NCBI RefSeq assembly: GCF_000981385.1
Contig: NZ_LATZ01000119.1
Location: 372,001-436,000 of the forward strand
Source of the DNA: Bacillus sp. SA1-12
GTDB lineage: Bacteria; Bacillota; Bacilli; Bacillales; Bacillaceae
Reading direction: 5' to 3'
Length of the DNA: 64,000 bases
Shown here: positions 33,887 to 42,566 of the stretch, piece after piece
How positions within the stretch are numbered: the stretch's first letter is position 1
Layout of the letters: every line of letters begins with the position of its first letter
Translations under genes and position numbers: made by a program
The notes under the pieces: model-generated
What the model saw: only the letters and a program-made list of their open reading frames with translations
Databases searched by the model: none
What the model was told of the DNA's origin: nothing

Positions 33887-35074
33887 ATGAGTACAGAAAG
33901 TAACGGGCCCCTAACCGGCTTGCGTGTTATTGAATTTGGGCAAATTGCTGCAGGTCCATATACGGGAATGCTATTGGCCGATATGGGAGCAGATGTTATA
34001 AAAATCGAAAGACCAGATGGCGGAGATGGAATGAGATCATGGCCCCCTTTCTTTGAAGCTGATGGGACCGGCAGTTATAGTGCTAATTTTTCCTCTTTGA
34101 ACCGCAATAAACGAAGTGTTGCAATCGATTTTAATGATCAAGAAGATTTGAGGGTTTTAAAGGAGCTTTGTATAAAAGCAGATGTCATTGTTGAAAATTT
34201 CCGACCAGGTGTCTTAGGGAAATTTGCTTTAGACTATCAGCATCTTTCAATAGATAATCCACAAATCGTTTATTGCTCGATCTCAGGATACGGTCAACAA
34301 GGTCCTTATGCTAAAAAGGGTGCGTTTGATGTAACAATACAAGCATTTAGCGGGTTAATGAGTGTAACGGGGGAAGAGGATGGTCCTGCAGTAAAATGCG
34401 GTGTTCCAATAGCAGATTTTGCAGTTGGTTTATATGCGGCTTATTCAATAGCTGCTTCTATTACCAAAGCGAAGCAAGATGGAAAGGGTACGTATATAGA
34501 CTGTTCCATGCTCGGATCTGTATTAGGGATCTCAGCATTACAAACGAGTGAATATTTTGGAAACGGCCGAGCTCCAAAAAGATTAGGTACAGCTCATCCT
34601 CGAAACGCACCTTATCAAGGATTTTATGGTAAGGATAAACCTTTTGTCATAGCAGCTGGAAATGATAAGCTTTGGTATGAAGTTTGTGAAGCTACTAATT
34701 TACAAGAATTATATTTAGACCCAAGGTTTTCTACACAAACAAACAGAGCAAAAAATCAAAAGGTATTAAAAAAGATTTTACAGAACGTATTTGTTACGAA
34801 AAAAGCTGATGAATGGCTTGAGGAATTTGATCAAAGAGGTGTCCCGTCAGCACCGGTAAATGATTTTAAAGAAGCATTGGCAAATCCGATTACTGAATCA
34901 CTAAATATTATGAAAACGATGAATTTACCGAACGGTGTACAAACACCGACAATTGGTTTTCCAGTGAAAATGACTGGATATGAATTTGAGATTTATCAGA
35001 ACCCCCCTTTAATCGGTGAACATAATAATGAGGTGATAAAAGAATGGCTTCATCCGATTGTCACAGAAAGTTAG
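33887..35074 (+). CDS. CaiB/BaiF family III CoA-transferase
   Basis: A 395-aa family III CoA-transferase moving CoA between carboxylic acids. VIEFGQIAAGPYTGMLLADMGADVIKIE at the N-terminus and VENFRPGVL are family signatures; the catalytic Asp is probably Asp148 in GAFDVTIQA. It starts an operon with a small unknown gene and a crotonase-fold protein. A link to sulfur (for example a CoA-activated sulfur acid) is inferred from location only. Confidence 0.85.
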   Translation: MSTESNGPLTGLRVIEFGQIAAGPYTGMLLADMGADVIKIERPDGGDGMRSWPPFFEADGTGSYSANFSSLNRNKRSVAIDFNDQEDLRVLKELCIKADVIVENFRPGVLGKFALDYQHLSIDNPQIVYCSISGYGQQGPYAKKGAFDVTIQAFSGLMSVTGEEDGPAVKCGVPIADFAVGLYAAYSIAASITKAKQDGKGTYIDCSMLGSVLGISALQTSEYFGNGRAPKRLGTAHPRNAPYQGFYGKDKPFVIAAGNDKLWYEVCEATNLQELYLDPRFSTQTNRAKNQKVLKKILQNVFVTKKADEWLEEFDQRGVPSAPVNDFKEALANPITESLNIMKTMNLPNGVQTPTIGFPVKMTGYEFEIYQNPPLIGEHNNEVIKEWLHPIVTES

Positions 35075-35215
35075 TCCAAATACGGAAACTTAATCTTTAA
35101 AGTTGAGTTGTCGGATAAGATTAATTGGTTTTTAATGAGGGTTAGAAAAATGATTAAAGAACATTTTTCTACTAAATAAGCCATATTATGATAAATGAAC
35201 TGGAAGGAGATACAT

Positions 35216-35596
35216 ATGATTATTGCTATGGTTCTAGGAGAGAAGGAAACGATTGTTCCTATTATTGAAGGTAAAGTGATTCGCCTATACGATGTAAAAT
35301 CAGGTGATGTTCAAGATTTTGAAAATCCAGCCCTTAAAGTGGATACTGGGAAAAGAGGAGCTGTTATCAAGTGGCTGAATGAAAGAGGGGTACACATATT
35401 ATGCTCACCTCCAAGTATGCTATGTGAGTTGTCCTACGAGACGGCTAAACAAGCAAACTTTCGATACTACCGTGTCCAAAAGAATACTCCTTTTTTTAGT
35501 GTAAAACAAGAGTTAGCTAGCAACCAATTAGAATTAACAGAAGCACTTCCAAAGAATGAAATTGAGCCTAGCCTCATACCAAAAGTGAGCAAATAG
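35216..35596 (+). CDS. Small protein, weakly NifX/AnfO-like
   Basis: A 126-aa protein. The first 95 residues have a beta-alpha pattern (VIRLYDV, GAVIKWLNERGVHILCSPP, CELSYETAKQANFRYYRV) reminiscent of the NifX/NifB-like cofactor-binding fold, but conserved residues are too few to be sure. Two cysteines lie in HILCSPPSMLCEL. The start is ATG 35216 with AAGGAGA. It sits between the CoA-transferase and the crotonase. Confidence 0.4.
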   Translation: MIIAMVLGEKETIVPIIEGKVIRLYDVKSGDVQDFENPALKVDTGKRGAVIKWLNERGVHILCSPPSMLCELSYETAKQANFRYYRVQKNTPFFSVKQELASNQLELTEALPKNEIEPSLIPKVSK

Positions 35597-35617
35597 AAAG
35601 ATGACGAAAGGAATGTT

Positions 35618-36355
35618 ATGGATAAGGTAAAGCTAGTTATTCACCAAAACGAAACATATAAAAAAGTTGCTCAAATAACCCTGAACAGTGTGCAAAATCT
35701 TAATGCGATCGATGTAGATTTATATATTGAATTAAAAAAGAGCCTGGAAATCATCAAAAAAAGAGATGATATAGGTGTCCTTATGATTACTAGCGAACTA
35801 ACTCGAGCATTTAGTACCGGAGTAAATGTTAAATATATTCAGACATTAACAAATAAGGAAGCAAGCCATTTTTTCCAAGATTTATCGAATTTACTAAGTG
35901 AACTGGCCCTTTTGCCCATCCCTACAATTGCTTTAGTAAATGGCTACACATTTGGAGCAGGAGCCGATCTTGCACTTGCATGTGATTTAAGAATAGCTAG
36001 TTTATCGGCTGTTTTTCGATTTCCAGGCCCGCAATTCGGATTGATCCTTGGAACACAACGGCTCATTAACGAAGTTGGCCCTTCCGCTGCAAGGTACCTC
36101 ACATTAACAAATACTAAGGTTCCTGCTCAAAAAGCATTAACTTATGGATTAATTCATGAGGTTTGTAAGGATGAAAAAGAGGGACTTGAAAATTTGGCAA
36201 AGTGGGCGGATACAATGTTAAATATTCCTTTGCAGACAGCTCAACAATTGAAGCAGTTATGTCACACCCAGCAGGATTTCTTACCCAATCTGACTAAAGA
36301 CTCGGTATTAAATGGGGATTTTGGAAAGAGGTTTAAACATTATTTAATGAAATAA
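35618..36355 (+). CDS. Enoyl-CoA hydratase/isomerase-fold protein, atypical active site
   Basis: A 245-aa crotonase-fold protein with the oxyanion loop STGVNVK and GAGADLALACDLRIAS. The two glutamates that catalyse hydration in standard enoyl-CoA hydratases are not in place: the GGGxELA glutamate is Asp, and the QPE glutamate region reads FPGPQFGLILGTQRL with a shortened PGAGG loop. It may do another crotonase reaction. It ends the operon; S-leader 14 follows. Confidence 0.75.
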   Translation: MDKVKLVIHQNETYKKVAQITLNSVQNLNAIDVDLYIELKKSLEIIKKRDDIGVLMITSELTRAFSTGVNVKYIQTLTNKEASHFFQDLSNLLSELALLPIPTIALVNGYTFGAGADLALACDLRIASLSAVFRFPGPQFGLILGTQRLINEVGPSAARYLTLTNTKVPAQKALTYGLIHEVCKDEKEGLENLAKWADTMLNIPLQTAQQLKQLCHTQQDFLPNLTKDSVLNGDFGKRFKHYLMK

Positions 36356-36398
36356 TGTTTAAGAAAAAAAGGGGAATTAGAGTTTTTATATGAAAGGG

Positions 36399-36451
36399 CT
36401 GACCAGTACACTGGAGGTCCAATAACACATTGGTGTTGTTGGGCCTATTTG
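36399..36451 (+). promoter_or_regulatory. S-leader copy 14 with terminator
   Basis: The unit at 36399-36417 reads CT-GA-CCAG-TACA-CTGG-A-GG with perfect arms; the outer strand extends to five pairs (36396-36400 with 36416-36420). The terminator stem is 36416-36428 with 36433-36445, T run short. It precedes ssuBDAC. A GGAATT lies upstream near 36372. Confidence 0.8.
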
Positions 36452-36512
36452 CATGTTTAATCAAGGAGAAATCCATTCTTTAGAAAAATAAAGTTAGTTT
36501 GGAGTGAAGGAA

Positions 36513-37274
36513 ATGGAAGAGAAGGTTGGTGTGGAACTAAACATTCATAATCTGCAAAAATCATTTGGAAACTTACAAGTATTGAACAATATTGATCTGC
36601 ATGTTTCTCCAGGTGAATTTGTAGCGATTGTTGGAAAAAGCGGCTGTGGCAAAAGTACTCTTTTACGCCATATAGCAGGATTAGAGGTCGTGACAACGGG
36701 TGAAATACTTCAAAATCAGTTGATTATTAACGGGTTAAATCATGAAGCTCGGATTATGTTTCAAGATGCGCGTTTATTGCCATGGCAAACTGTTCTTGAA
36801 AATGTAGGAGTTGGACTTGGTCTAAATAAAGGCTGGAGACATCGTGCAATTTGGGCGTTAAAACAAGTTGGATTGGAGGAGCGAGCAAACGATTGGCCCT
36901 CAGTATTATCTGGAGGACAAAAGCAGCGGGTTGCTTTGGCGAGGGCATTGGCGTCCGAGCCACATTTACTGCTCTTGGATGAGCCGTTAGGAGCATTGGA
37001 TGCATTGACAAGAATTGAGATGCAAGCTCTCATAGAAAAGCTTTGGCTTGAACAAAAATTCACAGCCTTATTAGTGACACATGATGTCAATGAAGCTATC
37101 ACTTTAGCTGATCGAGTAATTTTAATTGAAGAAGGATCCATACAGCTAGATGTAAGAATTCCTTTATCAAGACCTAGAAATCGAACAAATAGTGAGTTTA
37201 CGAAACTAGAGGAGAGAGTTCTAAATAGAGTGTTAGGACGGGTTGAACGTTTAAGAAGAACAGCAAATGAATAA
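36513..37274 (+). CDS. ssuB: Aliphatic sulfonate ABC transporter ATPase
   Basis: A 253-aa ATPase with GKSGCGKST, FQDARLLPWQTV (an SsuB-type Q-loop), LSGGQKQR, LLLLDEPLGALDA and VTHDVNEA. The order ssuB-ssuD-ssuA-ssuC marks it as the sulfonate system. The start is ATG 36513 with TTGGAG eight bases upstream. It imports alkanesulfonates into the cytoplasm with SsuA and SsuC. Confidence 0.9.
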   Translation: MEEKVGVELNIHNLQKSFGNLQVLNNIDLHVSPGEFVAIVGKSGCGKSTLLRHIAGLEVVTTGEILQNQLIINGLNHEARIMFQDARLLPWQTVLENVGVGLGLNKGWRHRAIWALKQVGLEERANDWPSVLSGGQKQRVALARALASEPHLLLLDEPLGALDALTRIEMQALIEKLWLEQKFTALLVTHDVNEAITLADRVILIEEGSIQLDVRIPLSRPRNRTNSEFTKLEERVLNRVLGRVERLRRTANE

Positions 37275-37312
37275 TCCTGATTAAAAATTACGACATATGG
37301 GAGGAACGGAGA

Positions 37313-38431
37313 ATGGTTGAATTTATTACTATGGCACCAACTTCTGGTGACAGTGAATATGTGGGATGGTCTCATCCGGGAAATGAAAAAGTGAATAGTT
37401 GGACGGGAACAGATGAAGGTGCTGAGCGTCAACCAACTTTTGAATATATTAAAGCTATTGCGCAGGCTGCAGAAAATGGCGGGTTTTCCACTCTTTTATT
37501 GCCAACTGGAGCTGGATGTCTTGATTCGTTAGCAGTTGCTGCCAATTTAATCGGACATACAAATAAACTAAAATTTCTTTTTGCTGTGCGTCCTGGATCA
37601 ATTGGACCTGTTGCTTTTGCAAAACAGTTTTCAACAGTTGATTATTGGTCAGGCGGCAGAGCATTAGTGAATATTGTAACGGGAGGATCTCCAATTGAAT
37701 TAGCATCTGAAGGTGACCATCTGGATCATGAAAAGCGTTACCAGCGAACTCAAGAGTTTATTCATGTACTAAAAAAATTATTTACAGAGGAACACGTTAA
37801 TCATCAAGGAACTTTTTTTCATTTAAAAGATGCATCCCTATTTCCAAGACCAAAAGAAACCCCGCCAATCTTTTTTGGCGGAGCCTCTGATACTGGAAAG
37901 GAAGTGGCTGCATCTCAATCTGATGTTTACATGATGTGGGGAGAAACGCTTGAAAATATAAAGGAAAGAATTGAGGAGATGAAAGACCGTTCTGCCAAAC
38001 ATCAACGAAAATTAAGCTATAGTGTTTCATTTCAAGTTGTCCTTGGTGAAACAGAAGTAGAGGCTTGGGAAAATGCAGATCGACTAATTGGTAAAGCAAC
38101 AGCCAATATCGTGCAAAATAAAGCAAAGATGATGGCTAAAGGAGATTCAGTTGGAGTAAAAAGGCTTCATCAGTTAATGGAAAAGTACAAAGACAATAAC
38201 TTTAGAATCGGGCCTAACTTATGGGCGGGATTGACTCAAGTTTTGTCAGGAAATTCAATTGCACTTGTGGGAACACCTGACCAAATAGCCGATCGTATTA
38301 TGGAATATATTGAATTGGGATTCGAGAAAATTCTGTTAAGAGGGTTTCCACACTTGGAAACAATTGAACAAATAGGAAGATCAGTCATTCCAAAAGTTCA
38401 TGAAAGATTAGCCCTAAGACAACATGTATAA
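37313..38431 (+). CDS. ssuD: Alkanesulfonate monooxygenase
   Basis: A 372-aa FMNH2-dependent monooxygenase releasing sulfite and an aldehyde from alkanesulfonates. The family features are FITMAPTSGDSEY at the start, LLLPTGAGCLDSLAVA, FLFAVRPGSIGPVAFAKQF, and GGRALVNIVTGGSP. The length and these motifs match SsuD closely. It is cytoplasmic and depends on reduced FMN from an FMN reductase. Confidence 0.92.
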   Translation: MVEFITMAPTSGDSEYVGWSHPGNEKVNSWTGTDEGAERQPTFEYIKAIAQAAENGGFSTLLLPTGAGCLDSLAVAANLIGHTNKLKFLFAVRPGSIGPVAFAKQFSTVDYWSGGRALVNIVTGGSPIELASEGDHLDHEKRYQRTQEFIHVLKKLFTEEHVNHQGTFFHLKDASLFPRPKETPPIFFGGASDTGKEVAASQSDVYMMWGETLENIKERIEEMKDRSAKHQRKLSYSVSFQVVLGETEVEAWENADRLIGKATANIVQNKAKMMAKGDSVGVKRLHQLMEKYKDNNFRIGPNLWAGLTQVLSGNSIALVGTPDQIADRIMEYIELGFEKILLRGFPHLETIEQIGRSVIPKVHERLALRQHV

Positions 38432-38492
38432 AAACAAGTAGAACTGAACGTTTTAAAAGACAAATTTAATTCAATTGATGGGAGAAACAACG

Positions 38493-39464
38493 ATGAGACA
38501 AAATAGATATAGTAAAAAAGCATTCTTGCTAATTACCCTTTTGGCTTTTTCTCTTCTTCTTACTGCCTGCGGAGTAGCAACAGGTGACAACGAGAATAAC
38601 AACAAAGGAGAAGTAAAAATAGGTTATCAAAAAAATGGAACAACACTAACGCTTAAAAATAACCAGGACCTTCAAAAGGAATTAGAAACAGAAGGATATA
38701 CAGTGAAATGGTCAGAGTTTAATACAGGTAGTTCCATACTTGAAGCTTTAAATGCTGGAAGTATAGACTTTGCAGGTGCAGGAGATATACCATCCATTTT
38801 TGCTCTGGCGAAGGGCAGCGATTTTAAATATATAGCAAGCGAGCTTTCATCACCCTCTTCACAAGGAATTTTAGTTTCTAAAGATTCTAACATCAAGTCA
38901 ATAAAGGATTTAAAGGGGAAAAAGATTGCTTTTAATAAGGCATCAATTTCTCAATATTTAATAACACAATCGTTAGATTCAGCCGGTCTGACCATAAGTG
39001 ATGTGGAACCAGTATTTTTAAATCCTCCTGATGCAAGTGTTGCTTTTGAGCAAGGTGAAGTAGATGCATGGGTTGTATGGGATCCGTATTTGTCAGTATC
39101 GGAAAGTAAGGGCAATATCATTTTACAGAATCCAGCAAGTGTGCCGTATCGTTCCTTTTATTTTACCAGCTCAGCATTTGCCAAAGATCATCCTGAATTA
39201 GTGGAGAAATTTATAGAGCATCTAGCATTGGTAGGAAAAGAGATTGATAAAAATCCGAAAGAAGCTGCTGAATTACTGCAAAAAGAAACAAATATCCCGA
39301 AGGAAACATGGGAAAAAGTTTTAAGCAGGAAAAAGTCAGACGTATTTTTTATGGATGAAAAAGCGGTGGAGGATTTACAGGCACAAGCTGACAACTTATT
39401 AAAAATTGGATTAACTGAAAATACAGTTAATATCAACGAGTTTGTTTGGAATCCAGCAGATTAG
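38493..39464 (+). CDS. ssuA: Aliphatic sulfonate-binding lipoprotein
   Basis: A 323-aa lipoprotein (leader ending LLTAC) with an SsuA domain: VKIGYQKNGTTLTLKNN, FAGAGDIPSIFALAKG, and DAWVVWDPYL. It binds sulfonates outside the membrane for SsuBC. The start is ATG 38493 with GGGAGA upstream. Confidence 0.88.
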   Translation: MRQNRYSKKAFLLITLLAFSLLLTACGVATGDNENNNKGEVKIGYQKNGTTLTLKNNQDLQKELETEGYTVKWSEFNTGSSILEALNAGSIDFAGAGDIPSIFALAKGSDFKYIASELSSPSSQGILVSKDSNIKSIKDLKGKKIAFNKASISQYLITQSLDSAGLTISDVEPVFLNPPDASVAFEQGEVDAWVVWDPYLSVSESKGNIILQNPASVPYRSFYFTSSAFAKDHPELVEKFIEHLALVGKEIDKNPKEAAELLQKETNIPKETWEKVLSRKKSDVFFMDEKAVEDLQAQADNLLKIGLTENTVNINEFVWNPAD

Positions 39465-39496
39465 TAATCAACATCTGTTTAGAGAGGAGTATGCAT

Positions 39497-40279
39497 ATGA
39501 CAAAAAAAAGCATAAAGGCTTATAACCGGGCTGCACCATGGTTGATTCCAGTTTTGATCATTATCTCCTGGCAGTTATTAACGGTAACTGGCTGGATTTC
39601 CGGGAAAGTATTGCCATCTCCTTTGGAGGTCATTAAAGCAGGTGCTGCGTTGACGATGAATGGAGAGTTATTGACAAATATATGGGTTAGTTTTACGCGT
39701 GCTTTCATTGGTTTTTTAATTGGCGGCGGACTAGGATTGATCTTTGGATTACTAAATGGTATGTATCCTGTCTTAGAAAGACATTTTGATACGACGATCC
39801 AAATGCTTAGGAATATCCCTCATTTAGCGCTAATACCAATCGTTATTTTATGGTTTGGTGTAGGGGAGGAAGCAAAGATATTTTTGGTGATAATCGGTGT
39901 ATTTTTTCCAATCTATATTAATACGTATCATGGTATTCGTTCTGTAGATAAGGGACTGATTGAAATGGGGGAGGTTTACCGTTTATCCAGATGGAAGCTA
40001 TTTTCTAAAATCATATTCCGAGGTGCTCTGCCATCCATTCTTGTAGGCTTTCGTTATGCGCTTGGAATCATGTGGCTGACATTAATTGTTGCTGAAACAG
40101 TGGCAGCAAGCTCAGGGATAGGATATATGGCAATGAATGCAAGAGAATTTATGCAGTTGGATATCGTTGTCTTAGCCATTTTATTATATGCACTGCTAGG
40201 AAAATTGGCAGACTATATGGCAAAGCTTTTTGAACGACACTTGCTCAAATGGAATCCAGTCTATCAAAAAAATAAATGA
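39497..40279 (+). CDS. ssuC: Aliphatic sulfonate ABC transporter permease
   Basis: A 260-aa permease with about six hydrophobic segments and an EAA-like loop MGEVYRLSRWKLFSKIIFRGALP. It forms the SsuABC importer. The start is ATG 39497 because AGAGAGGAGT is correctly spaced; ATG 39491 is too close to it. Confidence 0.88.
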   Translation: MTKKSIKAYNRAAPWLIPVLIIISWQLLTVTGWISGKVLPSPLEVIKAGAALTMNGELLTNIWVSFTRAFIGFLIGGGLGLIFGLLNGMYPVLERHFDTTIQMLRNIPHLALIPIVILWFGVGEEAKIFLVIIGVFFPIYINTYHGIRSVDKGLIEMGEVYRLSRWKLFSKIIFRGALPSILVGFRYALGIMWLTLIVAETVAASSGIGYMAMNAREFMQLDIVVLAILLYALLGKLADYMAKLFERHLLKWNPVYQKNK

Positions 40280-40379
40280 AATTGTTCGTTTCATACATTC
40301 AAGCTATTGGATGAAACATACAAAACATAAATTAGTCTATCTTTAAACTCTCTATTTTTAGGGATTTAATAATTGATGG

Positions 40380-40430
40380 CTGACCAGATATCTGGAGGTC
40401 CAATAACACTTTGGTGTTATTGGACTTTTT
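40380..40430 (+). promoter_or_regulatory. S-leader copy 15 with terminator
   Basis: The unit at 40380-40398 reads CT-GA-CCAG-ATAT-CTGG-A-GG with perfect arms. The terminator CCAATAACAC with GTGTTATTGG and five T follows. Its terminator arm is almost the same as in copy 14, suggesting a duplicated leader. Confidence 0.8.
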
Positions 40431-40500
40431 ATATTTTCACGCAGCTTTAAAAGGTTTGATAAAGTAATGGTTACATCTTGGATAGAAAGGAGAAATACGT

Positions 40501-41649
40501 ATGACTGCACCTACAGCTATTAGTCAATCAAGCATAGAGATTGCAAATGATCTTGCTAGAAAGTTTTATGAAAATGCAGCTGAAAGAGATGTAAGGGGAG
40601 GAAGTCCAAAGGTCGAGCGAGATTTAATTCGTGAAAGTGGTTTACTAAAAGTCCTTATCCCACAGCAATACGGAGGCTTAGGAGGAACGTGGACGGACGT
40701 TGTTACAATTGTGAGAATCTTTGCAAGATATGATAGTTCATTAGCACATGTATATGGATATCATTTTGTCAATCTCATTACTCCACATCTTTGGGGAGAT
40801 GCTAAACAGCAAGAATACTATTATTCTGAAACTGCCAAAAATAATTGGTTTTGGGGGAATGCCTTTAATCCAGTTGATATCAAATTACAAGCACATAAAG
40901 AAAACGGACATCTTGTCCTGAATGGAGTGAAAACGTTTTGTACAGGAAGTGTCGATTCAGATCATCTCATTCTTTCAGCAGTATGCGATGATCAAGAAGA
41001 ACTGCTGATTGCGGTCATTCCAACAAATCGTGAAGGAGTCATCATAAACGGTGATTGGGATAGTTTTGGCCAAAGACAAACAGATAGCGGTTCTATTACC
41101 TTTACGAATGTGATGGTGAAGGAAGAGGAAGTCTTGCGAAATGATTTGAAGGCTAACGAATTTGCAAAACTGCGAATTCATATTTCTCATTTCATTCTTA
41201 ATCATCTCTTTCTTGGCATTATGGAAGGGGCTTTTGAAGAAGCGAAGAAATATACTGTGTCAAAAACAAGGCCACATTCCCAAAAGGAAAACTCTGCCAT
41301 TGATGACCCGAGTATTCAGCGGCATTATGGTGAATTTTATGTTCAAATAGAGGCTGCCCGGTTACTTGTAGAAAAAACAGCTGGAATGTTTCAACGATTA
41401 TGGGACAAAGGGAAAGCTGTTCAAGAGGATGAAAGAAAAGAATTGGATTATGCCGTATATTCAACAAAGGTCTTTTTGACAAGAGCCGGATTAGATATCA
41501 CTTCACGTATATTTGAAGTAATGGGAAGCAGAGCAACCTCGAGTCACTATGGGTTTGATCGCTATTGGAGAAATATGCGCACCATGACATTACATGGTCC
41601 AGTAGATCCGGTCATTCAAGATCTAGGAAAGTGGATCTTGCATGAATAA
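40501..41649 (+). CDS. Acyl-CoA dehydrogenase-fold flavin monooxygenase (SfnB/DszC-like)
   Basis: A 382-aa protein of the acyl-CoA dehydrogenase superfamily in the DszC/SfnB branch, which adds oxygen to sulfides or sulfones using reduced flavin. VLIPQQYGGLGGTW and the C-terminal RYWRNMRTMTLHGP block are typical. It shares an operon with an NtaA/DszA-type monooxygenase at 45509; together these resemble a two-enzyme desulfurisation pair. AGAAAGGAG precedes the ATG. Confidence 0.8.
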   Translation: MTAPTAISQSSIEIANDLARKFYENAAERDVRGGSPKVERDLIRESGLLKVLIPQQYGGLGGTWTDVVTIVRIFARYDSSLAHVYGYHFVNLITPHLWGDAKQQEYYYSETAKNNWFWGNAFNPVDIKLQAHKENGHLVLNGVKTFCTGSVDSDHLILSAVCDDQEELLIAVIPTNREGVIINGDWDSFGQRQTDSGSITFTNVMVKEEEVLRNDLKANEFAKLRIHISHFILNHLFLGIMEGAFEEAKKYTVSKTRPHSQKENSAIDDPSIQRHYGEFYVQIEAARLLVEKTAGMFQRLWDKGKAVQEDERKELDYAVYSTKVFLTRAGLDITSRIFEVMGSRATSSHYGFDRYWRNMRTMTLHGPVDPVIQDLGKWILHE

Positions 41650-41676
41650 ATGATAAAGGGCATAGGAGGGGAATAG

Positions 41677-42516
41677 ATGAATCAAGTATTGGAGGTACAA
41701 CAGCCGCAAGACCAAATGGAACATATGCATAAAAAAATAGAAGCAAAATCGGTTTCTTTTAAGTATCAAAATGTAGAAGTATTAAAGGATATTAATCTAG
41801 AAGTAATAGAAAGCGAATTTTTAGTCATAATGGGACCAAGTGGTTGTGGAAAGAGTACGTTTCTCAGATTGATGGCCGGGTTAGAACAACCAAACCAAGG
41901 TGATATCATAATAAATGGAGTATCCTCAACAACAAAGACACCGGATTGTAGTGTTGTCTTTCAAGATTACTCATTATTTCCATGGTTATCCGCAGAAGAA
42001 AACATTGTTCTTGCCCTTAAACAAAAATTAAAGGGCAAGAAAACGAAAAAAGAATTGCAACAGATTGCAGAAGAATATTTACTACTTGTTCAATTGGGCC
42101 ATGCTGTAAAAAAATATCCTGGGCAAATGTCAGGAGGAATGAAACAGCGTGCAGCGATTGCCAGGGCATTAGCGTTTGGATCAGATTTGCTGTTAATGGA
42201 TGAGCCATTTGGTGCTTTAGATGCGATAACCCGTATCCATTTGCAAGATTTAATCTTACGTATTAGCAGGGATCAAAAGCGGACCATTGTGTTTGTTACA
42301 CATGATGCCGATGAAGCCATCTATTTAGCAGACAGGATTGTTATGTTCTCACTAGGATCTGAAGGAGTTACAACAACAAGTGTAGATGTTCCGTTTAGCA
42401 AACCTAGAAATCGAAAGAAATTGTTTAGTAGCAGTGAATTTACTAGATTCAGAGAACATATTTTCTCCATTATGAACCAAGGGTTACTTGAAAACATAGA
42501 AGAACAGATTAAATAA
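41677..42516 (+). CDS. ABC transporter ATPase, SsuB-like
   Basis: A 279-aa ATPase with GPSGCGKST, FQDYSLFPWL, MSGGMKQR, LLLMDEPFGALDA and VTHDADEA. About 20 extra residues precede the usual N-terminus. It pairs with the binding protein and permease that follow. Confidence 0.85.
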   Translation: MNQVLEVQQPQDQMEHMHKKIEAKSVSFKYQNVEVLKDINLEVIESEFLVIMGPSGCGKSTFLRLMAGLEQPNQGDIIINGVSSTTKTPDCSVVFQDYSLFPWLSAEENIVLALKQKLKGKKTKKELQQIAEEYLLLVQLGHAVKKYPGQMSGGMKQRAAIARALAFGSDLLLMDEPFGALDAITRIHLQDLILRISRDQKRTIVFVTHDADEAIYLADRIVMFSLGSEGVTTTSVDVPFSKPRNRKKLFSSSEFTRFREHIFSIMNQGLLENIEEQIK

Positions 42517-42566
42517 TTTTATTCGCTGGACTATAAAAAGGAAAGATATTAAGGGGAGGGAAAGTT

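Noticed and set aside
2321..40398. Reading the S-leader palindromes as DNA operators of a GntR-type regulator (GT-NN-AC centre).
   Set aside because: The arm sequences differ too much between copies for one DNA-binding protein, while geometry, the flanking NA/A bases and the fused terminator are constant. This fits an RNA element better.
2321..40430. Assigning the leaders to T-box, S-box, RAT (LicT/SacY) or ANTAR classes.
   Set aside because: No T-box AGGGUGG block, no S-box core, the RAT element is longer with different internal loops, and ANTAR hairpins have hexaloops with fixed A and G. No cognate antiterminator gene is in the window.
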